DNA of 64,000 nucleotides from Moringa oleifera (GCA_021397835.1 JAJFZO010000609.1:126501-190500), one strand, 5' to 3'; shown: positions 1 through 13,560, numbered from the stretch's first letter. Notes: generated from the letters alone by a model not told the origin. A program made the numbers and translations.

Positions 1-150
1 GTTAGTTTCATGTAAACATGCTTTGGTACACATAAAATGCTAGCATGTTTTGAAACCAGGGGATATGAGTTTTATAACCTTAGATAATAAAATTACGAGG
101 GTTGAAGCAGATCAACAACTGGTAACAACCTATATCTTGGATTGTGAAAT

Positions 151-2117
151 TTATCCCTTTGATGTTGCTTGTCGGAACACTAAAGTAGCATAAAGCAGCT
201 CATTCCATGCATCTGGAACTCCAGGAAGACACCAATGGCTGCAATCCTGCCGTCTTGTTGAAACCTTTTTACGATCAGTCACCATCTTACCATAAATTGA
301 CGGGTGACCATCCTTGCGAAAATTGGTCAACCTTGTTACATTTAATAGTGTAACTGGAATCTGCATTTCCTGTATGACTTCCTCTGCTATCTTCATTTTC
401 AAAGGATAGGAATCAAGGAATGCTCCCCTCAAGATTGGCTCAGACTCCCCACTACAAGATCCACCTGACTGCCAGTCACCACCTCTGTTCCAAAGCATAC
501 AATCAACAAACAAATACGAAAATGTGGTAACATATCCAATTTGTTTGTAACCCAGCACTTTCGATCTATATGGTAGGTTCTTTAATTATTTTTCTACTGA
601 TGTGTTTTCTGACAGAATGGCTTTGACAGAAAAGAAAGACCTACCATTTCAGCTTTCATCCTCCAAAAATTGAGTTGATTCACATTTCTAGAATTCAATG
701 ACAGCAAACAGGATTTGTTTTTCATTTTTCATATATTTTCTTTCCATCCATGTCATGAAGTAGCACCAATAAAATTATTCATGAGAACCAAGCGAACAAA
801 AAGATTGAAACTAGTTTCACTAAAGTTTTTGGCATAAGCGTAACAATACCTAAAATGGGCTGAAGAGTATCCACGATAAAAGACCAGCTGCTTTGCCGGC
901 TCCAAGTTTTCATGAATCCATCTCGCCCAGGTTCTCAAAGCTCTTTTGTAAGCTTCAACTGCATCAAACTTTGGATAAAGATAATCACCCTCTTTATAGT
1001 AATTTATCCTGTGTGCAACAACCAGAGTATTTTACTTCTTACAGTGTGTCTCACTTGCTTGGCATTAGAACAAGAGATGACAACAAAAAGTCTGTACCAC
1101 TGAGAGGCAGAACCGAGAAGCAGCAGGGGAGTAAGGAAAAGTGGCTTCCCCACAACACCCTGCCTCCATCCTTCATCCCCTAAATTACCTATTACAGCTT
1201 GATATATAGACATTGAAACCTTCAATAAGTCAAGCCCTCAAAAATTTTAACCTTTGTTTAGGGCGACAATCAATCTCTTATATTTGTTTTTCACTCAATA
1301 TAAAGATTCTAGATCTCAAAATGTAAATGTTATCCGTTTTATTTAATAATTGGTAGTTATAATTGAATTGATACTTCTAATCACACCCAAATCCAGTACT
1401 ACTAGCATTCTAAGATTCTTTTCGGAACAGTCTTAAAATTTGACATCTAATATGTAATATTCAGGACCACCAAACAGAAAGAAAAGATAACAATAATTGT
1501 TGAAGAAAAAAAAATGCTCAAATGTAACAATCAGATCCAAGCAAACAAAATAAAGTTCAAAATCTGAAAAGGATGGTGGACATACCCCCGAGCAGTTTTA
1601 CCATGAACCCACCAATGACCAGTATTGAAGACAAGAATGTCAGCCCGCTTCCATCGGCCATATGTCTTGTCAATTTGATCTATCAATAGAATTGGATTTG
1701 AGTTTCCCTTTGCATTAATGCGGACCCCCTCTTTCACAAGGAAATGTGACCTTACAAATTCCACCGTACAGTCGTAGTCCTGCCAAAGTTTTTCAGAGCA
1801 CATTGAAATTACTAACTATATCAGGACTACTGACATGCTTCATACTTTTATGTATATTTGTAGATCCTAGAATTGAATGTCTTGTGCTTGGTGACATGAG
1901 GCTGTGGATTGAAGAAACCTTAGCAAGGAACTAGCGTGTCTTACATTAAGGAGTTGGATCTGGTAACAGTTCTTTGGGATAACAGAGTAATTCATTTCAT
2001 TCTAGAGAAAGAAGTCATAACAGCAAAGGTGGCAATAATACCTGTAACTGTTCCTATCTACCATCAACTAGAGCTCAGAGAACAAAGGAAAATTTGATAT
2101 ATATGTATATGTATATG

Positions 2118-2152
<35 letters not shown>

Positions 2153-5100
2153 ATGCATATATATGTATGTGTATGTATACATACGTATCTATGTATGTAT
2201 GTATATGTATGTATGTGTGGGGGAAACATTTAGAAATACAGAATACAATGAATAACAAACAAAAAGACACTTGCTTCACATATCTGCATTCATGAGCTGG
2301 TATTTAGCAACGTGACATTAAAAATTCAAAACTTAACAGTAAACTTGAACACGAAGTAGCCTCTTCCCTTTGTTATTTTGTGTCCGTGGATCTCGTACAT
2401 TCTACTTTTATCAGGCAGACCTTCTCGAAGGAGGCATAGCATTGACTCAAACTGGTTACGGTTCATGGAATCTCCAACCAGCATCAGCCTCTTACCTCTT
2501 AATCTCTCCAAGAAGTCTGTAGCATTAAACCTACCAATAGAAAGCCACTGCTTAAGATAAATGGATTCTGATGCTGAAAAGTTTAGACGGCAAGCAAACC
2601 ATAACAGTCAAACACTTCAAAATATCCCTCCCTAAAGGTATCACAAATACCATTTTCAGGAGTAGATGTAAGTATAAATGCTCCTAGTAGATTAAGATCA
2701 ATCACTTACAAGCCAATTTGTTGCTCAGTAGATAGACAGTGAAATGTAAGAAAATTAAGGAAAGACCAAAAACAAAAAAACAAAAAAAAAAAAAAGAAAC
2801 AGAGATCATATTGAATTACAAAACTGAGTACCAAATTTGAGAAACAATGATTCAGCAACCTCTGCCAAGTTATCCTCAAGAAGGCTGTGGTAACAACAAG
2901 TACAAAAAAGGCATGGACAAATCTGAAACAACTTTCTAACTGCAAGCATGAGAGAAAATTAACTAAACATGGGCATATAACCAAGCTGCAAATTTGTGAG
3001 CAAATGCAACAGCTTGTTAACTATCCACGACCACATGCATTCTGCCTATTGTGGAAATGCAACTTGAATATTGACCATACCTTGGCTAGCTCCACTGCAT
3101 GGGCATCCCACTACATGACAATGAAACGCTAAGACTAGTGATTCATGGGTCATTGCTTTGATTATGGAAGACTATTCAAATGGCATTGGAAGATGAGCAG
3201 GATAGCTGTGTTATGTTTTCCTTATTCCTTTTCTTTTTCAATTCCTCAAGGCTCTCTTAAAGGGACCCTATTTACCATATAGGCAAGGATTAGATGGCTG
3301 CTTCTACTAATGAATATGATATAACAATAAATTGGTCAGGAGCTATCAGCCAAAAAGACCTGAATAAGAATTGAAAAACTCACTACTTCTTTTGGTCTCT
3401 TTTCCCTCATCTCCTTCTCTATCTCCTCCCACAGTTTCTATCAATATCTTCCCCCTAAGTCTAGTTTTTCTTTCTTCTAAAACCCTACATCACCTAGACT
3501 AAGAGAACCCTCAATGACTTAAGTAAGCTTTCCATGAAAATTATTCAACACCAAAATGACTTTATGTATGAATGTTTCTTCAGCTGACTTTGGGGGGAGG
3601 GACAAAAAGGCAAAAAGAAGAAAAGAAGAAAAACAAAAAATTCCTGTCACTCCCTCAATCTCTGATATTTCGCCAAAAATGAGCATTCTAGATTTCTAGT
3701 CTTCTTGAGACCTGTTGTGAAGGAAAAACTAATAAAATCAACTTATACTAACATTAACTTAAACTGCAAACTGCTCTTCAAGAATTGATACAGGTGGCTT
3801 GATACTGAACATAAAATCTACTCAAAAGCACTTCACTTACCATACCAACAAAAGGCATAATGGGAAAGTTAAAAAAATTAAAAAAAAAAAAAAAGTTACG
3901 AAGTAAACCTTATTAGCTTAAGAGGGCTACACTTATTTGACCTGCCATCCTAACGCGATCAAAAAGTAAAGGAAGATCAGAAATTACAGGAAAAATATAA
4001 AATGTGCAATTTGTATATTATATGTGTATGTACATTTATACATAAAGCAAAATGACAAACCTAAAAACGCATAACGTGAACAATTGGACTTGAATCTATT
4101 TGAGTGGTATATCATACGTGTACCTTTGCATGCATGCATACATATACAATACATATATACGTCTCACACATACATATCCAAATACAAATATATATATATA
4201 CACACACATTATGTTTACATATAAATATAGAGAGACACACGTATGAACTTATGAGAACCATGGAAAATGCACATAGTAACCAGTGCAAACTTTTTAACAT
4301 ACTAGTGATTAACATGGCAAACAACTGTTAACTGCAAAACCACATTTAGCACTCCATAGGGATCAGAGAAGGCCCTACAACAGGCTGCTTCAAAGTTAAG
4401 ATATCAATCAACTAGATCCAAGCCAAATTGTAAATTTATTTATTCATTGGTTATCCGTTGATACAAGTATAAAAATCCATATAAATGGATAATAACAAGC
4501 GTAAACTTTGTTTAATACAAGCTAATGCTAACCAGAAAACCACATTCTTTTACTCCATATGGATGATGCAAATCTCACCGTGAGTAGCATCAAATTTGAT
4601 ATTTGGCAAAACATATATAAAAACAATCATCATCAAGTTCCTACTAATCAAAATATGCTTTCCTAATGCCGGAAAGACAATGACCATCCATAAAGAAATA
4701 GGGTTAGGATGTTTCTTTTAAATTCCTGGATAGTTATTCACTTGCAATAACTTCAATAATTCAAACGATGAAGAAACAACATATTTTGTAGATACCAATC
4801 ATCTTAAATGGTAAAGTTCCTTATAGTACACCAATATCTAAGATCAAATCCTACTCGCACTAGGACTAGGGCAAGAGAGGTTTACCTTCTAGTTTGAAGC
4901 CATGCTTGTATATATCCAAAAAAAAAAACAAAATATTAAAAAAAAGGAAATTTAGCTTAAATGAGATTGTTAAGGTGGATATGTGGTATTATAGAAATGA
5001 TAAATTTACACGATTTAGCTGCAAAAAAAAGTGAAAGTAGCATAAAAATTAATATTTTGAAAGAAGTACATAGGTACACCAAAAATTACATGGCTTAAGG

Positions 5101-6414
5101 AGGTTAAAACGGACTTGGCTTCTAAGATTCACCAAACTATGGTCTACAGGAAAAGGGATCAAATCACAAATTAGTCTGGGACTAGTTTTCAGTTGGGCCA
5201 AGTCATAGTATCATAAAAGATTATTCTTAATGCTTTACTGACTTTACTAGAGGTTATCAAGCATCTAGTTATATAATGAAACTCTTCTCATCCTGATATA
5301 GCAATAAATGGATTTTAGCTTGTCAAGGCCTAATGCAAATGGGCATAAGTCTTCTCCCCGTAGCATAATGGGGATGTTAGCTTCCTTTTCTTCAAGTCTT
5401 TTCCCGAGGCAGAGGTTGGAGATAAAACAAATTCAAAATAAAACTGAACATATAATCTCTAAAAACCCCACCCTAGAAAGGACAACTTTGATGGTAGCCA
5501 ACAGTTTAAACACCAATCACCATTGACAAGCATATTTCGAAGTTTAATCCGTGACATCCAACAACTTAACTACAATTAACTATAAATCCGGGATTTAATA
5601 TGAATGTGTTATGAAACAATTAGAATTCAAGTTTTTTTATTTAAAAAAAAACACTGCAGCAGCAAAAGGAGAAAATGTTAAACATAGTAAAGCATAAGGT
5701 GACAATAGCTTGTTAAATCTTCTAGTTTCAAGAAAACTACAAGGACAATCTAGAACAGTCCCCAGAAGCAATACTAACTCAAGAAGGTTCTTACCTTGGA
5801 AGATCACAGCCGTCAGGCTGCCACCTCCATTTCAGATACTCAGAGTCGCTTCTTCCGTTTCTTTGGCAATCAAAAGCTTCATCTACATAGGGACAAGAAC
5901 CTGGATTGTATAATGGATACTCTGCATCTTTCACCCAAGTCCCCCTGTACAAATCACAGTTTTTCATCTTCTCTATCAACAAATCAAAACCATTATCAAC
6001 CAATGCACCATTAGATTCGTTATCTGCGACTGGGTGTTGCTTAACTTCTCCAAAAGACAGCTCGTCATCGAATTCATCAGCAATAGGGTCGGGTTCGATA
6101 TTTGAGGATGGAGGAATTACCGAGACAGATTGGAAGTCATCAGCAGTAGTGTCGGATTCGATGTTTGGGGATGGAGGAATCACCGAAACAGATTGGTGGG
6201 TCCATGAGTTTACGGGTTCTTTCTCAGCGAAATCGAAAAGGGGGGGCTGGGACGTGGAAATGTATGAATCAATTGATGGAGAGAGAACCCCGTAGAGAGG
6301 GAGAGAAAGCTCCAGAAGGCGTTGGCTGAAGAGTAAAATACTCAAGATGAACAAGAGAATGAACAACAAAGTTGTTGCAGTGTAACGGTTCTTGGAAGAG
6401 GAGGAATTCGCCAT
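151..6414 (-). CDS. TBL: Trichome birefringence-like (TBL/PMR5-type) polysaccharide O-acetyltransferase, 5 exons, 499 aa
   Basis: Members of this family are Golgi type II membrane enzymes that O-acetylate wall polysaccharides such as xylan, mannan or pectin. Exons on the minus strand: 6414-5795, 2530-2338, 1779-1586, 1008-850, 484-151. All junctions are GT-AG and the phases join into 499 codons plus TAA. The start at 6414 is secure because an in-frame TGA lies directly upstream. Residues 12-30 form a signal-anchor helix. A low-complexity stem follows, with a 21-residue tandem repeat at 74-115. The Cys-rich PMR5N domain is about 152-207 (starts CDLYRGTW). The catalytic GDS motif is at 226-228 (GDSMNRNQ), and the DxxH motif is D469/H472 within DCSHWCLPGVPDAWN. 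Both active-site motifs are intact. Phrases such as YEIHGHKITKGRGYF and GHWWVHGKTARG suggest the TBL5/TBL6 side of the family, but that sub-assignment is from memory and tentative. The acceptor polysaccharide cannot be read from sequence. Confidence 0.95.
2097..2220. repeat. TA/TG microsatellite in TBL intron 2
   Basis: A compound simple repeat runs from TATATG units through an uninterrupted (TG)n stretch to TATG/TATA units. It lies wholly inside intron 2 (1780-2337), so it does not touch coding sequence. It is probably length-polymorphic. Confidence 0.9.
2531..5794 (-). other. TBL intron 1 (3.26 kb), AT-rich, no gene seen
   Basis: This is the longest intron of the TBL gene, between the PMR5N exon and the GDS exon. 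It holds poly(A)/poly(T) runs and a TA/CA-rich microsatellite near 4105-4235. The open frames in it are low complexity or unrelated to known proteins. No transposon with clear ends was recognised. Confidence 0.8.
4105..4235. repeat. TA/CA-rich simple repeat in TBL intron 1
   Basis: The stretch mixes ACATATA, ATATAT and CACACA units. It gives spurious low-complexity open frames on both strands. No function can be assigned. Confidence 0.8.
6070..6195 (-). repeat. 63-bp in-frame tandem duplication in the TBL stem region
   Basis: Two units, 6195-6133 and 6132-6070, encode 21 residues each. Both begin QSVSVIPPS and end in an acidic A-D-D/E-F motif. The duplication lies between the membrane anchor and the PMR5N domain, where TBL proteins are variable. 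It therefore lengthens the lumenal stem without touching the catalytic domain. Confidence 0.9.
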
Positions 6415-6633
6415 TCAGTGAGTGGGAAAGCATGGTCTTTCCACCTCTCAGTTGATAGGGAGCGTCTGATTGGGGAAAGGAATCTGCATTGGCAGTGCTT
6501 ATTATGAACCAGAAATCTATGAACTGAACTTTCCGCCAAATTTAAATTTCACGGCTTGATAATTTCTGTTGGGGTTAGGTCTTCTAATTACATAGATTGG
6601 ATTTGGTATAAAGACCCAATTAAGAATCCTAGC

Positions 6634-7205
6634 GGTAGACATGGCAGATGGAATTAATTTGAATAATATTTAATCTAAATTGAGTGAGTTTGAATTTAAA
6701 ATTTAATATTTAAATTTAAGTAAAAATTTTAAAATATTTGTTATCGAATTTATATAATTATATTAATATGTTAAATTTTTTTATTTTAAATTTCATTATA
6801 TTAAAATTTTAATTTTGATTAAATTATATTAAATTTTTAATTTTGAATTTTGAAAATTTATTATTAAGTTTTATTTTTTATTTAATTAATAAAAAATTAT
6901 ATAATATTTTTATTTTTATTGATATTTATTAATTTATTTAAAATTTATTTATATTAAATAAATAAGAAAATAAATATTTAATATATAAAAGTATTTGTTA
7001 TTTTATTAAAATTTACAAAATACATATTAATATAATAAAAAATTTTGAATAAGTTAAAATAATATACAAATAATTTTAAATAAATTTAAATATTGAAATT
7101 AATTTTTAAATAAATTTACGATAAATTTGAGTATATATATTTTTAATCGAATTTGAATTTAAAATTTTTTAAATCAATAAGTATTTGATCTATTGCCGTA
7201 TCTTC
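6634..7205. repeat. AT-rich block, possibly a decayed foldback element
   Basis: This block upstream of TBL is almost entirely A and T and has no open frame of note. Its edges carry loosely inverted motifs (GACATGGCAGATGGA on the left, GATACGGCAATAGA on the right when reversed), which could be relics of terminal inverted repeats. The match is weak and no clean target duplication was seen. Confidence 0.35.
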
Positions 7206-8220
7206 AGTCGATAGTGCTTAGTAAGCCAATAAGAAACTTTCACTTCACTTAAATTAAGTTGGATAAAGAAAAATAAATAAATAATATTACACTTTAGCTC
7301 GATATTAGGGGACCATTATTTTATGTTAGTTTGTATTAAGTAAGATCATTATATTATCATTACAAATTCAACATAGTACTATCTAAACAGTTACTTTATT
7401 TAACTCAAATTTTTTTCGTGATCTTTAAGATAATTACAAAACATAAAACTGTAGATTAGATGCCTATAAATTAGAAGCACTTTGTCATCATGCTTAAACA
7501 ATTTTCCCAACATAATGCTTATAAAAGGTATAGATATTCATTTACATTTTTAATATTTTTCATAGAATGTATAATAGTTATATGTATTATTTTATTTTTC
7601 ATACGTTTATTAATTATAAATAATTAAATTTTAGATTTTAATTATATTTTATATTTAGTATGATGAATTAAGAAACTTAACTAAAATTGACTCAAATTTA
7701 CTTATTTGGAGAGAAAAAGTTACATTCTAAAATGTTTAGATGAATTAGAGGATATCCTTGGATAAGGCGTAGACATGCTTAATTGCATTAAAATTTTGCT
7801 AGAAACATGATTTTATCTTTTATTTTTTAAAAAATGATTGTAAAGATTTTATCCTTATCACACCGTATCTTCAGGAGTCCTAATTAAAGTAAGATGTTAT
7901 ATTTAAAAACTATTATATAAAAGGAATGTATCTTCTACAAGTAACAATGTTCAGATCTTATTTTTTCTTATTTTTTCTTATTTTAAGGTTTTTTTTTATG
8001 GATTGCTAAACATCTTTTTCAATCAAAGGATAATCAAAGATTTGGTTCTTCAAGAATTTTGATATCTAACTAATTTTATCTATTTTGTTATTTATATGTC
8101 TTTTATACTTGTTGAAAATTATTGTTTTGGTTGATTGCAACAAAAAAAGACCATTTAATCAAACATCAAAATAATAAATTACTAATTAGAACTTTAAATT
8201 CGTAATTATTTAAGTGCTTT
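7206..8220. other. Intergenic, AT-rich, nothing recognised
   Basis: No coding potential or repeat with clear borders was seen on either strand. The region separates the TBL upstream region from the retroelement block. Confidence 0.6.
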
Positions 8221-8229
8221 AATATAAGT

Positions 8230-9650
8230 AGTAATGATACCACTTTCACTAAAGGCCTAAGCCTGCAATAAGAGATCTGAGCTTCACCCAGCCCATTAAG
8301 GAGCAAGTTTTACAGGATGTCATGATGAACAATAAAGTTGAAGAATTAACTAGTTATTAGCAAAGGACACATTAAGATAGTAAAAGGATAATGAGCAAGT
8401 TAACATGAGATTTACATACCTTATGATCGACAAGTACGTGAAGGATTTTAGATAACAAAAAGCCAAATGAAAGACATAATGCACTCAACAAGAAGACATC
8501 AAAAAGCTTGGATAAGTTATTATTGAGGGCGAAGAAGTACTTTCATAAGGAGAAAAAATATATATAAGAGAAGAGTTGAAGCACAACAATGAATGATGAA
8601 TGTTACCAAAGTAGAGGCAAGGGAAACGAAGGCGATCCTTATTTCCCCATGCAAGGATTAAAAAGGAAGGAAGAAAAATAAAAAAAGAGAATCACGGGAA
8701 AGAAGCCTACGAGGAAGTCGTTGATTTATTAATGACAATCATGCTAATAGAAAATAACCCACCAGTAAGGTGGTCAAAACACATGCATTCAGACCTTAAA
8801 AAAAAATTGTAACAAGTACTATCACTTTCACTGAGACCATAGGTATGATACTAAGAAATGACAATAGTTGAAGGATGAGATAGAAGAGCAAATAAGTAAA
8901 GGATGTCTTTTGAGATATGTTAACAAGCTTAGAAGGAAGAGCCCTAAGCTCACTCAAGGAAAAGGCAGATAAAAGAACAAAGAAAAAAGCCTTTGGCTTA
9001 GCCACAATGGAATGTGTAAGTGGTCAATGATGATGAAGACATCCAAGACATCAACCTTATTACTGCTGCACTACATAAAAATATGATATTGGATGGGTTA
9101 TTATCAAGTGAAGAAACTTCATCAGGGAGGAAAGTGTATGCAAGAAAATGGGAGGAATGCTACGAGGTTTGAAAACAACCTCGATCAAATAATGTTGTAA
9201 ACTTTTTTTAAGTGAACTTGGAGGAAGTGTCACCTTGCACCAAGATCCATTACTAGTCACTATGAGAATAGGTAACAAGAATGTAAAACGTGTGTTAGTT
9301 GATAATGGAAGTTTAGCAAACATTTTATAGTACCAAACTTTTGAGAGAATAGGTTTAAATATAGGGAATTTAAGATCCTTTTACACTTTATTAACGGCCT
9401 TTATGGGATCTAACATGCCTATAAAAGGAGGTATCACTCTATCATCATTAGGGGAACGATGCCCATGTAAAAAATGATGATGATTGACTTTTTAGTAGTG
9501 AAAGCACCACCCGCTTATAACACTATAATGGGGCGATCATGCTTGAATGCTATGCAGATCATTATGTTATTATGTCTTTGGCAATAAAGTTGTCCACTTC
9601 AGGCAAAGTTGCAACCATAAAAAGAAACTAGCGAACTGTGTGCCAGTGTT
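8230..9650 (+). pseudogene. Ty3/gypsy gag C-terminus plus aspartic protease relic
   Basis: With frame changes and many stops, the plus strand reads as a gypsy gag tail followed by a retropepsin. A gag-tail phrase is LDKLLLRAKKYFHKEKKY near 8510-8560. The protease trace is at 9230-9570: [19 protein letters not shown], where the family has the catalytic D-S/T-G (here DNG). It continues with a PPAYNTIMGRSCLNAMQ stretch matching the conserved ILGR region. The trace lies upstream of a separate gag relic at 12.4 kb, so it most likely belongs to a different element. It is not functional. Confidence 0.75.
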
Positions 9651-12380
9651 ATCTAATGTTATTTAAATAGAAGCCTTAATTAACATATTAGCTCACTTTG
9701 GACCAGAGGGACGAGAAGTCCATAGCTTATATAGAGGCAATGAAGCAGCTAAAAGAAGTATTAATTAAAGTCGTAATGAAGTTTTTTTGGGACTCTTCTT
9801 ATCACTATTTTCACTTCAATGGCCTGAATATAAACCCATCCTGAAAGAATGCAAAGCACTTCTACGAGAATACAAAGCACTTCTACAAGTTAAGTACTTG
9901 CAACGTCAAAGAATTCATATAGGGAATAAAAAACTTAAAGAAGTGATTAAGAATATGGTCGATGTACTTGAAATCTCCTAAGAAGAATTGACCAAAAAGT
10001 TGAGAAGTAAAGGAGACAAGATCAGTGTGCAGAGAGACTTCGTTAAAAAGATCATGGACCAAAGTAGATTGAAAAGGGTAGTCTACTGAGATTAGTTGTA
10101 ACCATATACTGTCTAGCAGTTTTTGGAAGGCATCGAGTCATTTAGATCTTTAAATCTTCTTATTTTTATTTGTTCTTGCACACAGAGCTAACCTAACCTT
10201 GACTGTTTTAGTAGAAATCATTAGATAATTAGACTCCATGTGAAGATCGAGAAGAAGGAATATCATAAGTTTGCCCACACTTTATGTTTGGCATAAAAGT
10301 CACTTTGATCTTTTAGATAAGATATTTAGGGACCCTTTACATCTGAATCCATTACGAGAAATATCTCAGATTAATTGAAATGAAGAAAGAATGTTACGTG
10401 AATGATAAATCCTTGTTCATTATGAAAGAGAATGATCTAAAATGGGTTGCTCTTAGGTTGAAGTATGAATCAGTTCTACTACAAGGAAAATGACAAGTTT
10501 TGATCACTTTATTAGGAATTTAGGGAGCAATGAGATATAATCCTCTAATGGCTTTGAGGCAAACCAAGATTATGCAATTCATCTTAATCACCTGTGAGAT
10601 ACACATATATATGGTTATGAGCCAATGGACATCAATTCCATCGTCGCTTGGGCTATATCAAAGTCAAAGTAGTCCTATAAAATAGTTAAAGGTATATATG
10701 AACAAAGGAGACCATATTGGGGTATAATAAGTGGAGAGAAGAATTAACATAATACATGGTTTTACCCCCCAATGACTACTAGAATACAATTCACCTTAAT
10801 CCTAATACCATCTTCTAGGATTGTAGGAAAAGAAAGACACTAGTAAGTGGTTAAAGACTTCAAATCCTAACAACATATGAAAGATCAAGACCCTGTAATA
10901 TGAAAACTTAGTTCAAGAGTAAACCATTACAGTGTTTAAGGAAGAAAGGGACTAATCAATGGATCAAGTTTGGGAATTAAAAAGGTGCATAAAAGCAATA
11001 ATGCGAGATGACACCAAAGATAAACAAATTCGAAGCTTGATAATGCAACTTAGGAAAGTTAACGAGTCATTACAAGAGTGATAGTTACCCAAACAAAATA
11101 GTTGTAAATGCAACAAAGAACTAATTCATGCAATATAGAAATTAGAGCAAGAAAATAATGAGCTAAAAAAAAAAACTAGATCAAGAATTGACGGTTGATT
11201 TGATCAAAGATTAGAAGATCTAAGAAGATGAAAATAAGAATTAAGTCAACAACCGATTAAAAAAGATTGATCAAGAAAGGAATCTCATATTGAACCAATG
11301 ACTAACCTAGAAAAGTTAAATATGGATCTTAGAATGACCATTAAAGGAGAAGATTATCAAAAAACAAGCAAGGGTGATCTGCACACAATGGTGCAAAAAT
11401 AAAGAAGAATTAGATCTACATAGGTATCAGGATCAGAAGAGCATGTGCATTCTAATAATGCAGATCAAATAAATAATAGAGGTGGCATAGGTCTGAACAA
11501 GGATTTAGACTACTTTGAAAAAAAAAAAGTATCATGAAGAAATACTTACGCTACACAAGATGTAGTAGTTTTATCAATAAATTGAGAGACTTTTACTAAA
11601 TGGTTTTTTTACATGTTCAATTTCGAATCTAATGTCAAATAACCCTAGTTGACTCAATGAGTTTAATGACACTATTGTGCCATATGTGTTTGGAAGGAAC
11701 AAAGTTCTTGGTGACCATTGTTGCATCCATTAACCATCCTTATCTGCATTGGCATTTATCTCATGCATACATCTAAACTAACAATTTAAAGAGGAGCAGA
11801 ATAAGGAAAAAAAATCACTACTTGATCATTAAGAGATACAACATCCAATGTAGAAGCCAACAACCAAAGATGGAGTACCAACTTACTAAGATTGAGAGGC
11901 TTGAGCAAACTCGAGTTAAGATCTAGAGGGTCTAGGGACCAATGAATGAAAGGATAACAAAAATCATCAGAACTTGCAAAACACTATATGAATCAATCCC
12001 AACAGGTTATAAGCTCCAACAGAGCCAAATCTAGAGAGGATTACCAATATGCTTTCACCATCTAGCCGAAACCCAATAGTTATCTGGGCTTCTTGGAATA
12101 TGGAGCAGGCAAGTGAACGCACGATGGGTTAAAAAGGAAGCAAGGCAACAAAGTTTATTCAAGTCCTTGATTTAGATGAGCTTAAAGAACTAGAGAACTA
12201 AGGGTAGGAAGCAACATCAACCGAGAGCTGTTGGCCAAGATAAAGAGTCTAGCTAAACAAGTCAAGACCTTGAAGCAAGAGAAGGAGATTATAAGGATCG
12301 ACATTGTTGATTTGAGTCTCAATTTAAGGTTAGTAATATCATCAAAGTTTAAATTAGCATAGTTCGACAAGTATAATAGA
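9651..12380 (+). other. Retroelement-derived sequence with coiled-coil traces
   Basis: No domain is intact. Between about 10,960 and 11,400 the plus strand carries broken stretches rich in K, E, L and Q with heptad-like spacing (for example MRDDTKDKQIRSLIMQLRK). This is reminiscent of the coiled-coil part of Ogre/Tat-type first open reading frames. An imperfect 21-bp duplication containing AAAGCACTTCTACRA lies near 9850-9890. The rest was not recognised. Assignment to the element downstream is inference. Confidence 0.4.
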
Positions 12381-12399
12381 TCTTGTTGTTCATGCACTC

Positions 12400-13560
12400 A
12401 CTTGAAGATGTTCTTACATAAAATGCATTAACGTAAAAGTAATCAAAAACTTCTTATCTTGTATTTCTAAGGTAGTCTCAAGTATAAGGCATTAAAGTGG
12501 TACACAAATTTGGAACCAATAAAAATCCTAACATAGAGAGACTTGGCTAATGCATTCCAACTTCACTTATAACACATGACGGACAAGGTCCTAATACGAT
12601 GACACTGTAGAACATGAGTAAGAAACTCAATGAAACATTCAAAGAGTATGCCACCAGTTGGAAAGAGATGGTTGCTCGTGTGTAATTGAAGTTAACTAGT
12701 ATCGAATTCTTACAGACCTTCTTAGAAACCTTGAAGCTACCACTTTATAACCACCTAGTTATGATGGTTGATGAGAAATTTGTGTGAATCATGCAAACAA
12801 AAGAATTCATGTAGAATGCATTAAAGATCGAGAAATCGAAAGATTTAATAACAAAGAAGGTTATTGCTATAAAGAAGAATAAGGGCAAGGCAAACTTTGT
12901 TTCGATGAAAACAAATGACTTTTTTGAGTCATTATTATTTGTATCCAGCTTAGAATATTATGATAGAGGTTTGTGCCACTCCTATGATTATAAGACAATC
13001 TCAAACACATGCTCTCTCTAGGAATTTTCCACAATAAAGAAGGAAAAATACCCTCATTTGACCTATCCTCATTTTTTACCATGAGTTTTATACCCAACTA
13101 TTGGAATCAAAGTTGGTGGCTCAAGTGTTCATAAGAACCTTATAACTTTTGTTCTGAAGGTAGTATGATCATTCATAAGAACCTTATAACCTTTATTCCC
13201 AAGGTAGTATGATCCTAGTGCCATTTGCATCTACCACTATAGAGTAGTGGGGCTAAGCATCGATAATTGCCTTACCTTTAAGTATGAAGTACAGTCACTT
13301 ATAGACAATGACATTTTATTATTTAAAACAAAAAAAGGCCCCAATGTTGAAATCAACCCTTTTTTCAGCTCATCAACAATGATAAGCCACAAACTCTTCA
13401 TGGAAAAGATTAAATGCCCTTCATTATAGATAAAATATCAATAAGATAAAGGATGAGAAAAGTTAAGTTGGAAAGCCTAAGGTCGTAACAAGGGTACCAT
13501 CACCTTACCCCTATAAATCAAGCCTTGTAATCCCTTGGAACTACCAAACCATAACTTTGA
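12400..13560 (+). pseudogene. Ogre/Tat-type gypsy gag relic
   Basis: The plus strand shows a decayed retrotransposon gag. LNETFKEYATSWKEMVARV near 12,630-12,680 and FLQTFLETLKLPLYNHLVM near 12,710-12,770 match the conserved 'E-x-F-R-E-Y-A-x-R-W-R' and 'D-x-L-K-x-P-Y-Y-x-x-M' blocks of this family. SIDNCLTFKYEVQSLID followed by GPNVEINP near 13,255-13,370 matches the segment between the zinc knuckle and the protease. Stops and frame shifts occur throughout, so no capsid protein can be made. Confidence 0.75.

Noticed and set aside
2064..2279. Minus-strand open frame rich in His, Thr, Tyr and Ile
   Set aside because: It is a translation of the TA/TG microsatellite in TBL intron 2, not a gene.
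4104..4331. Overlapping open frames on both strands with His/Ile/Tyr repeats
   Set aside because: They arise from the TA/CA simple repeat in TBL intron 1.
5906..6295. 129-codon plus-strand open frame
   Set aside because: It is antisense to the first TBL exon, whose protein domains are clear.
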